A stretch of 64,000 nt of DNA. Origin: Pelagibacterium limicola (GTDB lineage: Bacteria > Pseudomonadota > Alphaproteobacteria > Rhizobiales > Devosiaceae). Shown here piece by piece: positions 1-10,824 of the stretch; the stretch's first letter is position 1, and each line of letters opens with the position of its first letter. The stretch covers positions 186,001-250,000 of the forward strand of contig NZ_JADQDB010000004.1 of NCBI RefSeq assembly GCF_015694405.1, in the 5' to 3' direction. Under the pieces are notes generated by a model. The model made no database searches. It was not told where the DNA came from and was given only the letters and a program-made list of their open reading frames with translations. The translations under genes and the position numbers were made by a program.

Positions 1-217
1 GCAATGCCGGTCGGCTTCTCGCCGCCCGCCGCTCTGCCCGCGCCACCGAGTGGCTGCGTTGACCATTTGACGAATTGGAACGCCGGCCTTCCCCCCTTGA
101 GGTCGCGCCGTTCCGATAGCGGGTTTCCGCGGCGGACAAGCGTTTTTGCCGGCGCCCGCCAAACCGGAAGCCCAATAAGAGACAAAGCCATTTGCCTTTT
201 GGCCTTGTTTCCTGACC
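1..217. other. Left-edge stretch with no gene I can name
   Basis: I cannot support a gene here. A reading frame open from the window edge (from base 3) ends at TGA 60-62 and could be the last 19 residues of a plus-strand gene (ending ATEWLR). The plus-strand terminator at 218-246 fits a plus-strand transcript arriving from the left. The short tail has no recognisable motif. A longer open frame from base 4 to 342 runs through that terminator and into the 3' end of the IalB gene, so I do not treat it as coding. Confidence 0.3.
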
Positions 218-246
218 CAAGCCGGACCGAGAGGTCCGGCTTTTTC
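218..246 (+). terminator. Rho-independent terminator
   Basis: A perfect 9-bp stem, AGCCGGACC (220-228) and GGTCCGGCT (233-241), encloses a GAGA tetraloop and is followed at once by a run of T on the plus strand. On the minus strand the tail has few T, so it mainly ends a plus-strand transcript coming from the left of the window. It could also stop the minus-strand IalB mRNA that ends at 266. Confidence 0.8.
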
Positions 247-265
247 ATTTCGACGCGTAGGGAGT

Positions 266-775
266 TTACGGGAGCGCCTCGAAACCCTCTCCGAAACCGG
301 CGAGCGAAACCGGAATGCCTATGCCTTCCTCGGGGGTCTTGAAGACGATAAAATAGCCGGTCGTGCCGTCCGCGAGCTTTTCGATGAGTTCATCGTCCAT
401 CACCACCTCGGCCACACACCCATTGGGTAGGCACCGCACAAACGCCACACGTCCCTGGTCCTCGCCATCGATATTGAGCCCCAGCCCGTTGGGGAGCAGA
501 ACCCCGAGTGGGGCGAGGACGCGCAACAGCCTAGCCTGTCGGTCCGCCGTCTTGAGCACGATCACCGAGAGCGCGACATTGGGCTGATCCTCGGCTGTAA
601 CGTTCTGGATCAGGGCGCATTGCTCCTCGCTTGCCCCTGGCAGCATGTCGCAGCTCATCTGCCAGTCCCCGTGCTGGGACCGAACGGTGCCCTGCGCCTG
701 CGCGGACGAGGTTCCGGCAACGACAAGGAACGTGAGCGCCAAGGTGCAAATTGCTGCATGGATGCGGTTGTGCAA
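266..775 (-). CDS. Invasion-associated locus B (IalB) family secreted protein
   Basis: A 169-residue protein with an N-terminal signal peptide (about residues 1-27, ending SAQAQ) and a single small domain beginning VRSQHGDWQMSCD, the usual opening of the IalB family. Four cysteines (near QMSCD, EEQCA, VRCLP and NGCVA) fit an exported, disulfide-bonded protein. IalB was first described in Bartonella as a factor for entry into erythrocytes, but homologues are widespread in free-living Hyphomicrobiales, where the role is unknown, so the name should not be read as evidence of virulence. It is transcribed away from the cox operon. The stop codon is TAA at 266-268. Confidence 0.85.
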   Translation of the reverse strand: MHNRIHAAICTLALTFLVVAGTSSAQAQGTVRSQHGDWQMSCDMLPGASEEQCALIQNVTAEDQPNVALSVIVLKTADRQARLLRVLAPLGVLLPNGLGLNIDGEDQGRVAFVRCLPNGCVAEVVMDDELIEKLADGTTGYFIVFKTPEEGIGIPVSLAGFGEGFEALP

Positions 776-818
776 GGCTTATCTCCTGCCGAATCCGGAC
801 GAAAGGTTACCAGCGTTC

Positions 819-847
819 ATGTCGGCCAGCGGGGGCGGTATTGTCAA
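819..847 (-). promoter_or_regulatory. Candidate sigma-70 promoter for the IalB gene
   Basis: On the minus strand a perfect TTGACA (842-847) is followed after 17 bases by CGACAT (819-824), a poor -10 match. The position, about 45 bases ahead of the IalB start, is right for a promoter, but the weak -10 keeps this tentative. Confidence 0.35.
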
Positions 848-1004
848 CCTTGGCGCCAACCAAGCCCCGCCCGCGACGCATCCCCTTGGCGCAATATGAC
901 GCACAAATTGTGGCATTGTGGTCAATTGCCTTGAATAGCCGGATGTGGTTTAGCTGAACGCATAAAAACCTGCACCCTGGACCTGAGTCGGGAGCGTGCG
1001 GCAT

Positions 1005-1032
1005 TTGCCATGCGCGAACGTTTCGGTATAGG
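1005..1032 (+). promoter_or_regulatory. Candidate promoter of the cox operon
   Basis: TTGCCA (1005-1010), a 16-base spacer and TATAGG (1027-1032) lie about 35 bases ahead of the coxB start. This is a reasonable sigma-70 match and would give a short leader. The rest of the 292-base gap 776-1067 between the divergent IalB and coxB genes shows nothing else I can name. Confidence 0.45.
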
Positions 1033-1067
1033 GAGCGCAAATAACAACACGTTCAGGAGAGATCCAG

Positions 1068-3660
<2,593 letters not shown>

Positions 3661-3688
3661 CGGACGGCATTTCGAAAACAGAAATAGG

Positions 3689-3712
3689 CATGACCCGGGC
3701 ATCCGGGTCATG
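3689..3712 (+). other. Perfect hairpin between coxA and ctaB
   Basis: CATGACCCGG (3689-3698) and CCGGGTCATG (3703-3712) form a 10-bp perfect stem with a GCAT loop, 28 bases after the coxA stop. There is no T run, so it is a poor terminator. It could stabilise the 3' end of the coxBA message or lower expression of the downstream assembly genes. Confidence 0.6.
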
Positions 3713-3741
3713 CGTTATTGAAGACACTGGGAACCTCACTC

Positions 3742-4668
3742 GTGGCCTACGCTGACGACCATCGCGAAACCTCGGCAGCCTCCTTCGGGCAGGTCGAGGA
3801 TTATCTCGCGCTGCTGAAGCCGCGCGTGATGTCGCTCGTGGTGTTCACGGGCATTGTCGGCATGCTGGTTGCGCCGGGCGGAATTCACCCTGTTATCGGG
3901 TTTATCGCCATTCTGTGCATCGCCATCGGGGCAGGGGCCTCGGGTGCGCTCAACATGTGGTATGATGCCGATATCGACGCTGTGATGAGCCGTACGCTCA
4001 ACCGCCCGATTCCCTCGGGCCGGGTCACGCGCGACGAGGCCCTGTTCTTCGGCATTACGCTTTCGGCCTTTTCGGTGGTCGTTCTGGGGCTGGCCGCCAA
4101 TTGGCTCGCTGCCGGGCTTTTGGCCTTCACCATCTTCTTTTATGCCGTCGTCTATACGATGTGGCTCAAGCGCTCGACGCCGCAGAACATCGTGATCGGT
4201 GGCGCCGCCGGTGCCTTCCCTCCGATGATCGGCTGGGCAGCCGTGACCGGTTCGGTCTCGATCGACGCGCTGATCCTCTTCATGATCATCTTTCTGTGGA
4301 CCCCGCCCCATTTCTGGGCGCTGGCGCTCTATAAGAAAGGCGATTACCAGGCCGCCGGCATTCCGATGCTGCCCAACGTGGCCGGCGAATTGGTCACGCA
4401 GAACCAGATTGTCATCTACACGGTCCTGTTGACGCTCACCGCATTCGGACCCGTGCTGACCGGTTTGGTGGGCTGGTTTTATGCGGTTCCCGCTACCCTT
4501 CTGGGCGTTGGCTTTTCTGTTCTTGCCGTGCGCCTCCGGTTCTCGGAAGGCAAGGAGATGAAGCGGCGCGCCCGCGTCCTTTTCGCCTATTCCCTGAGCT
4601 ATCTCTTCGTGCTCTTTGTCGCGCTGCTGGCCGATGTCGGCCTCATCAAATGGTTCGGAGTTCTCTGA
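3742..4668 (+). CDS. ctaB: Protoheme IX farnesyltransferase (heme O synthase)
   Basis: A UbiA-superfamily membrane prenyltransferase that adds a farnesyl group to heme B, the first step from heme B to heme A for the oxidase encoded around it. The 308-residue product has multiple membrane helices and the aspartate-rich prenyl-binding motif [12 protein letters not shown] followed by [11 protein letters not shown]; a second conserved loop is [13 protein letters not shown] chose the GTG at 3742 because GGGA lies ten bases upstream and the family normally has a short N-terminus. TTG 3718 is an alternative in the same frame and adds eight residues. The heme A synthase gene (ctaA) is not in this window. 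Confidence 0.93.
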   Translation: MAYADDHRETSAASFGQVEDYLALLKPRVMSLVVFTGIVGMLVAPGGIHPVIGFIAILCIAIGAGASGALNMWYDADIDAVMSRTLNRPIPSGRVTRDEALFFGITLSAFSVVVLGLAANWLAAGLLAFTIFFYAVVYTMWLKRSTPQNIVIGGAAGAFPPMIGWAAVTGSVSIDALILFMIIFLWTPPHFWALALYKKGDYQAAGIPMLPNVAGELVTQNQIVIYTVLLTLTAFGPVLTGLVGWFYAVPATLLGVGFSVLAVRLRFSEGKEMKRRARVLFAYSLSYLFVLFVALLADVGLIKWFGVL

Positions 4669-4829
4669 TGGCCGACGAAAAGCCCACCCCGCAGACCGAT
4701 GAGGAATTCCTGCGCCGCCGCCGCAGACGCTCGATCGCGATTGCGCTGGCGCTTGCTGCGCTGGTCGTCATCTTTTACGCCATAACCGTGGTCAAGCTCG
4801 GCCCCGAGGTGCTGGTGCGGGAAATCTAG
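4668..4829 (+). CDS. Small single-helix membrane protein of the cox operon (CoxF-like)
   Basis: A 53-residue protein that starts in the ctaB stop codon (TGATG, one-base overlap) and ends immediately before the ctaG start at 4830. It has an acidic start ([14 protein letters not shown]), an arginine patch (LRRRRRRS), one membrane helix (about residues 22-43) and a short tail ending LVREI. A small protein of this shape at this place between ctaB and ctaG is common in Hyphomicrobiales and is often labelled CoxF. The role is presumably oxidase assembly, but that is inferred from position. Tight coupling on both sides makes it very likely to be translated. Confidence 0.85.
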   Translation: MADEKPTPQTDEEFLRRRRRRSIAIALALAALVVIFYAITVVKLGPEVLVREI

Positions 4830-5372
4830 ATGAGCAGCTTGTCCGCCCATAGCGAGAAAGACGCCGCCAACCGCAAGGTAATGCTCTGGCTGGTCGGTGT
4901 CGCCATTTTCATGCTTGGCGCCTCGTTCGCCGCCGTGCCGCTCTACGATCTCTTCTGCCGTGTTACCGGCTATGGCGGGACCACCCAGGTTTCCGACGGC
5001 AACGTCAAGGGCGTGATCGGGCGGGAAATGGGCGTTCGTTTCGATGCCACCATTTCGCCCGGCTTGCCGCTGCGCGTTCAGCCCGCGCGAGTCGAAACCA
5101 ACCCGATCGGGGAGGTGAGCACTGTCGTTTATCGAGCCACGAACCTGAGCGACAAGCCGCTAAAGACGACGGCAAGTTTCAACGTCACGCCCGAATCCAC
5201 GGGGATCTATTTCAACAAGATCGAGTGTTTCTGCTTTTCCGAACAGGAACTCGCGCCCTACGAAACCGTCGAGATGCCGGTCACATATTTCGTCGATCCC
5301 GATCTCGACCTCGACAGCGAATTGCGTACAATCCGCCAAATCACGCTGTCTTATACATTCCATGCTCTATAA
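4830..5372 (+). CDS. ctaG: Cytochrome c oxidase assembly protein CtaG (Cox11 family)
   Basis: A copper chaperone that delivers copper to the CuB site of subunit I. The 180-residue protein has one N-terminal membrane helix (about residues 15-36) with a short cytoplasmic start, and a periplasmic immunoglobulin-like domain holding the copper-binding motif CFCFSEQ and the conserved [11 protein letters not shown]. The ATG directly follows the stop of the preceding small gene, so translation is probably coupled. Length and motifs are those of the Cox11 family. Confidence 0.96.
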   Translation: MSSLSAHSEKDAANRKVMLWLVGVAIFMLGASFAAVPLYDLFCRVTGYGGTTQVSDGNVKGVIGREMGVRFDATISPGLPLRVQPARVETNPIGEVSTVVYRATNLSDKPLKTTASFNVTPESTGIYFNKIECFCFSEQELAPYETVEMPVTYFVDPDLDLDSELRTIRQITLSYTFHAL

Positions 5373-5389
5373 CTGGGGATAAAACCGAC

Positions 5390-6226
5390 ATGGCAGCCCA
5401 CACCAAGAACCATGACTACCACCTGGTAGATCCCAGCCCCTGGCCCATCCTGGGTGGCGTTGCCGCTTTTGTGATGGCAATCGGGGGCATCAACTGGATG
5501 CACGGTGGTGTGCCCTGGCTGTTCCTTGCCGGGCTAGTGGGCGTGCTCTACGTCATGTTTGCCTGGTGGTCCGACGTGATTGCGGAAGCCAATTCGGGTT
5601 ATCACACACCGGTTGTCCAGCTTCATCATCGCTACGGCATGATCCTGTTCATCGCCTCGGAGGTGATGTTCTTCGTTGCGTGGTTCTGGGCCTATTTCGA
5701 TGCTGCCTTCTTCCCCGACGAGATCGTCCAGGAAGCGCGCGTCGCCTTCACTGGCGGCGTCTGGCCCCCACATGGCGTCGAGGTGTTCGACCCCTGGCAC
5801 CTGCCGCTGTTCAACACACTCGTGTTGCTGCTCTCGGGCACCACGGTCACCTGGGCGCACCATGCGCTCCTCGAAAACGATCGCGAGGGCCTCAAGTGGG
5901 GCCTCGTGCTCACCGTGCTGCTGGGCGCTCTGTTCACCGCAGTGCAGATTCTCGAATATTCGCAGGCGCACTTCTCGTTCGCGGGCAATATCTACGGTGC
6001 CACATTCTTCATGGCGACAGGCTTCCACGGCTTCCACGTCTTCATCGGAACCGTGTTCCTCCTGGTCTGCCTGATCCGTACGCTCAGGGGTCATTTCACG
6101 CCCAAGCAGCACCTCGGCTTCGAATTCGCAGCCTGGTACTGGCATTTCGTCGACGTGGTCTGGCTGTTCCTTTTTGCCTCGATCTACGTTTGGGGTTCGT
6201 GGGGCGCGACCATAGCGGTTCACTAA
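5390..6226 (+). CDS. coxC: Cytochrome c oxidase subunit III
   Basis: The third core subunit of the aa3 oxidase (also CtaE). It binds subunit I and supports proton uptake. The 278-residue protein has seven predicted membrane helices, starts [19 protein letters not shown], and contains the conserved [13 protein letters not shown] and TGFHGFHV segments. The ATG at 5390 has GGGGAT about ten bases upstream. The frame stays open further 5', but that part overlaps ctaG and is not like the family. It lies 17 bases after ctaG in the same operon. Confidence 0.97.
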   Translation: MAAHTKNHDYHLVDPSPWPILGGVAAFVMAIGGINWMHGGVPWLFLAGLVGVLYVMFAWWSDVIAEANSGYHTPVVQLHHRYGMILFIASEVMFFVAWFWAYFDAAFFPDEIVQEARVAFTGGVWPPHGVEVFDPWHLPLFNTLVLLLSGTTVTWAHHALLENDREGLKWGLVLTVLLGALFTAVQILEYSQAHFSFAGNIYGATFFMATGFHGFHVFIGTVFLLVCLIRTLRGHFTPKQHLGFEFAAWYWHFVDVVWLFLFASIYVWGSWGATIAVH

Positions 6227-6238
6227 AACCTGAAAGGC

Positions 6239-6262
6239 GCCGGGAGAGCCCTGCCTCCCGGC
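6239..6262 (+). other. Stem-loop between coxC and the DUF983 gene
   Basis: GCCGGGAG (6239-6246) pairs with CTCCCGGC (6255-6262) across an eight-base loop just after coxC. There is no following T run. It may mark an mRNA stability boundary between the structural oxidase genes and the assembly genes. Confidence 0.5.
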
Positions 6263-6272
6263 GGCTGTCCAT

Positions 6273-6656
6273 ATGACCGAAAACTCCAGTGGCCTCTCGC
6301 CTTTTGCAACCGGCCTGCGTGGCCGCTGTCCGCGTTGCGGGGAAGGCCACCTCTTCAAGGGCTATCTGAACCTCGCCAAACGCTGCGAAAGCTGCGGGCT
6401 GGATTTCGGGTTTGCCGATAGCGGCGACGGTCCTGCCGTCCTCATCATGTTCCCCGTCGGCACCATTATCGTGGCGCTCTGGCTCATCACCGACGCCCTC
6501 TGGCATTGGCCGGCCCTCGTCCATCTCATGGTGTGGCTGCCGATGACGGTGATTCTTTCGATGCTTTTCCTGAGGCCGTTCAAGGGTGCGCTGGTCAATC
6601 TGCAATACAAGGCCGGGGCTAAGCCCGGTGGCGAACCGGGCGAGCGGATCGACTAG
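6273..6656 (+). CDS. DUF983 family membrane protein
   Basis: A 127-residue protein with a zinc-ribbon-like N-terminus (CPRCGEGHLF about residues 19-28, then CESCGLDF) and two membrane helices in the second half. DUF983 proteins are a regular part of alphaproteobacterial cox operons between coxC and surf1, and an assembly role is assumed but not established. The stop codon directly abuts the surf1 start at 6657, which implies coupled translation. I see no enzyme motif. Confidence 0.88.
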   Translation: MTENSSGLSPFATGLRGRCPRCGEGHLFKGYLNLAKRCESCGLDFGFADSGDGPAVLIMFPVGTIIVALWLITDALWHWPALVHLMVWLPMTVILSMLFLRPFKGALVNLQYKAGAKPGGEPGERID

Positions 6657-7442
6657 ATGACGTCATCGCCCATCGAGCAGGTCGGTGTGTTCGGGCGGAT
6701 CGGCTTCGTCGTCCTGATGCTTTTGCTCACGGCGCTGTTCGTAACCCTCGGGGTCTGGCAACTCCAGCGCCTGGCCGAAAAAGACGCGCTCATTGCCGCC
6801 GTGGAAACGCGCCTCACCCAGGCGCCCCTCGCCTTTCCCTCCGCTTCCCAGTGGCCCGGCATCACGCCTGATGCGTTGGACTATCGGCCGGTCTCACTCT
6901 CGGGCACATTCGACCATGCCCGCACAGTCCTTGTCTTCACCAACCTCTCGGATCCGCAGGGTCGATACGGGCGCGCGGGGTACTGGGTGATGTCCCCGCT
7001 CGAAACTGCCGATGGCGGTATCGTATGGATCAATCGTGGCTTTGTTCCCGAGCACCTTGCCGCTGGTTACGCAGACGGAGGCCTCGTCTCCGAAACCGAG
7101 GTGCGTCTGGAGGGCATCGCCCGCAAGCCGGAAGAGGCCAACCCCTTTACGCCCGGCCCCGATTTTGCCGCGCGTCGCGAATGGGTTCGCGACCCTGCAC
7201 GCCTGTCGGAGGTCGCGCGGCTGGAGGACATCGCCACGGCTCCGGTGACCGTCGATCTGCCTGCGGGCGAGCCTGGCATGCTGCCGCAGGGGGGAGAAAC
7301 GCAGGTCACCTTCCCCAATCGCCATCTCGAATACGCCGGCACGTGGTTCATATTTGCCGCCATTACGCCGATCATGCTCGGCTTCTGGCTCTGGCGGCAA
7401 AGGCGGAGCACAAATCTTGCCCCGGGAGGCCGGCGGGATTAG
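6657..7442 (+). CDS. surf1: SURF1 family cytochrome oxidase assembly protein
   Basis: A 261-residue protein with an N-terminal membrane helix (about 13-32, followed by TLGVWQLQRLAEKDAL, typical of SURF1), a periplasmic domain, and a C-terminal helix (AGTWFIFAAITPIMLGFWLW) ending in a basic tail. SURF1 assists heme A insertion into subunit I. The motif LEYAGTWFIFA just before the last helix is conserved in the family. It is the last gene of the cox operon; thrC begins 34 bases later and may be read through. Confidence 0.94.
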   Translation: MTSSPIEQVGVFGRIGFVVLMLLLTALFVTLGVWQLQRLAEKDALIAAVETRLTQAPLAFPSASQWPGITPDALDYRPVSLSGTFDHARTVLVFTNLSDPQGRYGRAGYWVMSPLETADGGIVWINRGFVPEHLAAGYADGGLVSETEVRLEGIARKPEEANPFTPGPDFAARREWVRDPARLSEVARLEDIATAPVTVDLPAGEPGMLPQGGETQVTFPNRHLEYAGTWFIFAAITPIMLGFWLWRQRRSTNLAPGGRRD

Positions 7443-7476
7443 GGTGCGCGCGTCGCTTGAAGAGGACTTTCGTTCG

Positions 7477-8877
7477 ATGCGGTATGTAAGCACGCGTGGC
7501 AACGCGCCAGCGCTAGGGTTTTGCGAAGTTATTCTGGCCGGACTGGCGCGCGATGGCGGGCTCTACGTCCCCGAGACGTGGCCGCAGTTCACATCCGAGG
7601 AAATTCATAACTTCGGGAATCGCCATTACGAAGACGTGGCATTCGCGGTGATCTCGCGTTTTGTGGGCGACGAAATTCCGCCCGACGATCTCATGGCGAT
7701 GATCAAGGCGGCATATAAGAGCTTTACCCATCCCTCGCGTACGCCGCTTCTCGAGCTCGAGCCGGGCCACTTCGTGCTCGAGCTCTGGCATGGTCCCACG
7801 CTCGCCTTCAAGGACGTGGCCATGCAGTTCCTGGCCCGCGTGATGGATTATGTTCTGGGACAGCGTGGCGAGCGCGCGACGATTGTCGGCGCGACCTCGG
7901 GCGACACAGGTTCGGCGGCTATCGAGGCGTTCCGAGGCCGTACCAACACCGACATCTTCATCCTGCACCCCAAGGGTCGTACGTCCGACATCCAGCGCCG
8001 CCAGATGACGACTGTACTCGAGGACAACGTCTTCAACATCGCTATCGAAGGCACGTTCGACGACTGCCAGGCCATCGTCAAAGGCATGTTCAACAACCAT
8101 GCCTTCCGCGATGCGGCCAAGCTTTCGGGCGTCAATTCGATCAACTGGGGCCGCATCGTCGCCCAGGTCGTCTATTATTTCACGGCTGCCGTCGCCTTGG
8201 GCGCTCCCCACCGCGCCGTGACCTTCGTCGTGCCCACGGGCAATTTTGGCGATATCTTTGCCGGCTATGTCGCAAAGAAGATGGGCTTGCCGGTCGAAAA
8301 ACTGGTCATCGCCACCAATTCTAACGACATCCTGCGCCGCGCGGTCAAGTTCGGGCGCTACGACAAGCGCGGCGTTGTCAGAACCGCCAGCCCCTCGATG
8401 GACATCGAGGTGTCCTCGAACTTCGAGCGGCTGCTGTTCGAGGCGCTCGGGCGCGATGGCGAGCGCACTGCGGCCCTGCTCAACTCCTTCGACCAGTCTG
8501 GCGGCTTCGCTATTCCGGAAAGCGCCCTCGCTGTCATCCGCGAGGAATTCGGCTCCGGCATGGCCGACGAAACAGCGACATCGGCGATCATTGCCGACGT
8601 CTTCAATCAGTCGAAATATCTGATCGATCCGCACACCGCAGTCGGAGTCGCGGTCGCACGCGGTTTCAATTTCGGTCATACGCCCCTCATTACCCTCTCC
8701 ACTGCCCATCCGGCCAAGTTCCCCGAGGTTGTCGAAGCCGCCACCGGCGCCCATCCCGCACTCCCCCGACATATGGCGGACTTGGGTGAGCGGCGGGAAA
8801 GCTTCTCGGTATTGGCTAACGACCGGCAGGCTGTGGAAGATTTCATCCGCGCAAAGACCCGCGCATGGGAGGACTAA
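7477..8877 (+). CDS. thrC: Threonine synthase
   Basis: A PLP enzyme converting O-phospho-L-homoserine to L-threonine, the last step of the pathway. The 466-residue product starts MRYVSTRGNAPALGFCEV, the normal N-terminus of the class that also includes the fungal enzymes. The PLP lysine lies in PTLAFKDVAMQF, and the phosphate-binding loop is in GATSGDTGSAA. AAGAGG precedes the ATG at 7477. The open frame extends upstream to 7354, but that part overlaps surf1 and is not like the family. The M16 peptidase follows four bases after the stop. Confidence 0.97.
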   Translation: MRYVSTRGNAPALGFCEVILAGLARDGGLYVPETWPQFTSEEIHNFGNRHYEDVAFAVISRFVGDEIPPDDLMAMIKAAYKSFTHPSRTPLLELEPGHFVLELWHGPTLAFKDVAMQFLARVMDYVLGQRGERATIVGATSGDTGSAAIEAFRGRTNTDIFILHPKGRTSDIQRRQMTTVLEDNVFNIAIEGTFDDCQAIVKGMFNNHAFRDAAKLSGVNSINWGRIVAQVVYYFTAAVALGAPHRAVTFVVPTGNFGDIFAGYVAKKMGLPVEKLVIATNSNDILRRAVKFGRYDKRGVVRTASPSMDIEVSSNFERLLFEALGRDGERTAALLNSFDQSGGFAIPESALAVIREEFGSGMADETATSAIIADVFNQSKYLIDPHTAVGVAVARGFNFGHTPLITLSTAHPAKFPEVVEAATGAHPALPRHMADLGERRESFSVLANDRQAVEDFIRAKTRAWED

Positions 8878-8881
8878 CACC

Positions 8882-10141
8882 TTGAACGTCCGTACAACGA
8901 CACTGGACAACGGCATGACCGTAATCACGGACACCATGCCCCACCTTGAAAGCGCCGCGCTCGGTGTTTGGGTGAAGTCCGGTTCGCGCAGTGAGACCGC
9001 CACCCAGCACGGCATATCGCACCTTCTCGAGCACATGGCCTTCAAGGGCACCACAACCCGCTCGGCCCGCGAAATCGCCGAAACCATCGAGTCCGTTGGT
9101 GGCGACCTGAACGCCGCAACCTCAATCGAGCACACAGGCTATTTCGCCCGCATTCTCAAGAACGACGTCACGCTCGCCGCCGATATTCTTGCCGACATTC
9201 TCCAGAATTCGATTTTCGATGAGCGCGAATTGGCGCGTGAACAGCACGTCATCTGCCAGGAAATAGGCGCTTCCCACGACAATCCGGATGATTACGTCTT
9301 CGACCTCTTCCAGGAAGCCGCCTTTCCCGACCAGCCCATCGGCCGCACCATCCTGGGCACCGAGGATTCGGTACGCAGTTTCGATACGGATGCCGTTCGC
9401 GCCTATATGTCCGATCATTACGTGGGCGACAGCATGGTCGTCTCGGCGGCCGGTAATGTCGATCACGACCAGCTTGTCGACCTCGCGAACGACCGCTTTC
9501 ACACTTTGCGCGTCAGTGGCGCGCCGACTCCCGAAAAAGCCCGTTATATCGGCGGCGAGCATCGCATGGCCTCGAGCCACGAGCAGGCGCACATCGTTCT
9601 CGGGCTGGAAGGCCGTGCCTATAATTCCGACGGTTTTTACGCGGCGCAGATATTGTCCTCGATCCTGGGCGGCGGCATGAGTTCGCGACTGTTTCAGGAG
9701 GTGCGCGAAAAGCGCGGGCTCTGCTATTCGGTCTATTCTTTCCATTGGGCATTTGCCGATAGCGGGGTGTTCGGCGTGGCCGCCGCCACGGGCGAAAACG
9801 ACGTCGCCGAACTGCTTCCCGTCATCCTCGAGGAGTTGCACCGCGCTTCAAAGGACATCACAGAGGAAGAGGTCAGCCGCGTTCGGGCGCAAATTCGCGC
9901 CGGCTTGCTGATGTCGCTCGAAAGCCCGTCCTCGCGTGCCGGTCAGCTTGCCCGCCAGCAGATCCTGTGGGGTCGCCCTATCCCCCTTCAGGAAACGGTC
10001 GACCGCATCAACCGTATCGATGCGGCCCGCGTGCGGCATGTGGCAGGTCAGATTCTCGAGGCAGCCCGACCCGCGGTCGCAGGCATTGGTCCGGTCCAGA
10101 ACATGCTGGACTATTCAGCCATAGAAAACACCTTCCGGTAG
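8882..10141 (+). CDS. M16 family zinc peptidase (processing-peptidase-like)
   Basis: A 419-residue member of the insulinase / mitochondrial processing peptidase family. The inverted zinc motif H47-L-L-E50-H51 (HGISHLLEHMAFKGT) is intact, and the third ligand is expected in the AREQHVICQEI segment. The glycine-rich GGMSSRLFQEVREKRGLCY of the C-terminal half is also typical. The likely start is TTG at 8882, with GGGAGG (8867-8872) nine bases upstream; the frame is open further 5' but overlaps thrC. The pairing of thrC with an M16 peptidase is common in Hyphomicrobiales. The substrate is unknown. No signal peptide is evident, so it is probably cytoplasmic. Confidence 0.92.
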   Translation: MNVRTTTLDNGMTVITDTMPHLESAALGVWVKSGSRSETATQHGISHLLEHMAFKGTTTRSAREIAETIESVGGDLNAATSIEHTGYFARILKNDVTLAADILADILQNSIFDERELAREQHVICQEIGASHDNPDDYVFDLFQEAAFPDQPIGRTILGTEDSVRSFDTDAVRAYMSDHYVGDSMVVSAAGNVDHDQLVDLANDRFHTLRVSGAPTPEKARYIGGEHRMASSHEQAHIVLGLEGRAYNSDGFYAAQILSSILGGGMSSRLFQEVREKRGLCYSVYSFHWAFADSGVFGVAAATGENDVAELLPVILEELHRASKDITEEEVSRVRAQIRAGLLMSLESPSSRAGQLARQQILWGRPIPLQETVDRINRIDAARVRHVAGQILEAARPAVAGIGPVQNMLDYSAIENTFR

Positions 10142-10153
10142 CGGCGGCGCGTC

Positions 10154-10750
10154 ATGTTCAGCTTCGTGACCAGCCGTCAGACGACACCGGTCATCGTGGG
10201 AGATGGACTGACGATCCGCTGTCCGCATCTCACTGACCATGCGGAATGGCGCGCGCTGCGTCTCAGGAGCCGACAGTTCCTGACCCCGTTTGAGCCACGC
10301 TGGGGGGAGGCCGAACTGACCGCGAGGAGCTTTGCAGACCGCGTGCGACGCAACCGGCGCGATGCGGCGGCAGGCACTGAATTTTCTCTTCTGATCTTCG
10401 AGCACACACCGCGGCGTCCCGTAATGGTGGGCGGCATGACGCTATCCAACATCCGTCGCCGTGCCGCGCAGAACGTCACCCTGGGTTACTGGATGGCTGT
10501 GGATTTTGCCGGAAAAGGCATTATGACGCGGGCGGTTGCCCTGATCCTGCCTTTCGTCTTCGACACCTTGGGCCTGCACCGGGTCGAAGCGGCTTGTCTC
10601 CCAGACAACGTCGCCTCGCGTCGCGTGCTCGTATCCAACGGGTTCAGGGAAATCGGACTTGCCGAATATTACCTCCAGATCAACGGCGAATGGCGCGATC
10701 ATCTCCTGTTCGCGCTGACCCGCGAACACTATAACGGCTTTGCCGGTTGA
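10154..10750 (+). CDS. GNAT family N-acetyltransferase (RimJ-like)
   Basis: A 198-residue acetyltransferase of the RimI/RimJ type. It has LTIRCPHLTDHAEWRALR at the start and an acetyl-CoA fold with GYWMAVDFAGKGIMTRAV (motif A region), then LGLHRVEAACLPDNVASRRVLVSNGF, the classic RimJ/RimL signature. The RimJ prototype acetylates the N-terminus of ribosomal protein S5; the substrate here is not shown by the sequence. It follows the M16 gene by twelve bases, and its C-terminal signature (GFREIGLAEYYLQINGEW) is intact. Confidence 0.9.
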   Translation: MFSFVTSRQTTPVIVGDGLTIRCPHLTDHAEWRALRLRSRQFLTPFEPRWGEAELTARSFADRVRRNRRDAAAGTEFSLLIFEHTPRRPVMVGGMTLSNIRRRAAQNVTLGYWMAVDFAGKGIMTRAVALILPFVFDTLGLHRVEAACLPDNVASRRVLVSNGFREIGLAEYYLQINGEWRDHLLFALTREHYNGFAG

Positions 10751-10824
10751 TAGTCTTATTCATGGGTTGCCAGCCCGCAAGAAAGCCCGCTACCACGGGA
10801 AAATCAATTCGGGACCGAGTATTT

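Noticed and set aside
4-342. A 112-residue frame at the left edge
   Set aside because: It crosses the terminator at 218-246 and the 3' end of the IalB gene and lacks any motif.
7354-7476. A 41-residue N-terminal extension of thrC
   Set aside because: It overlaps surf1 and is not part of the threonine synthase family; AAGAGG directs the ATG at 7477.
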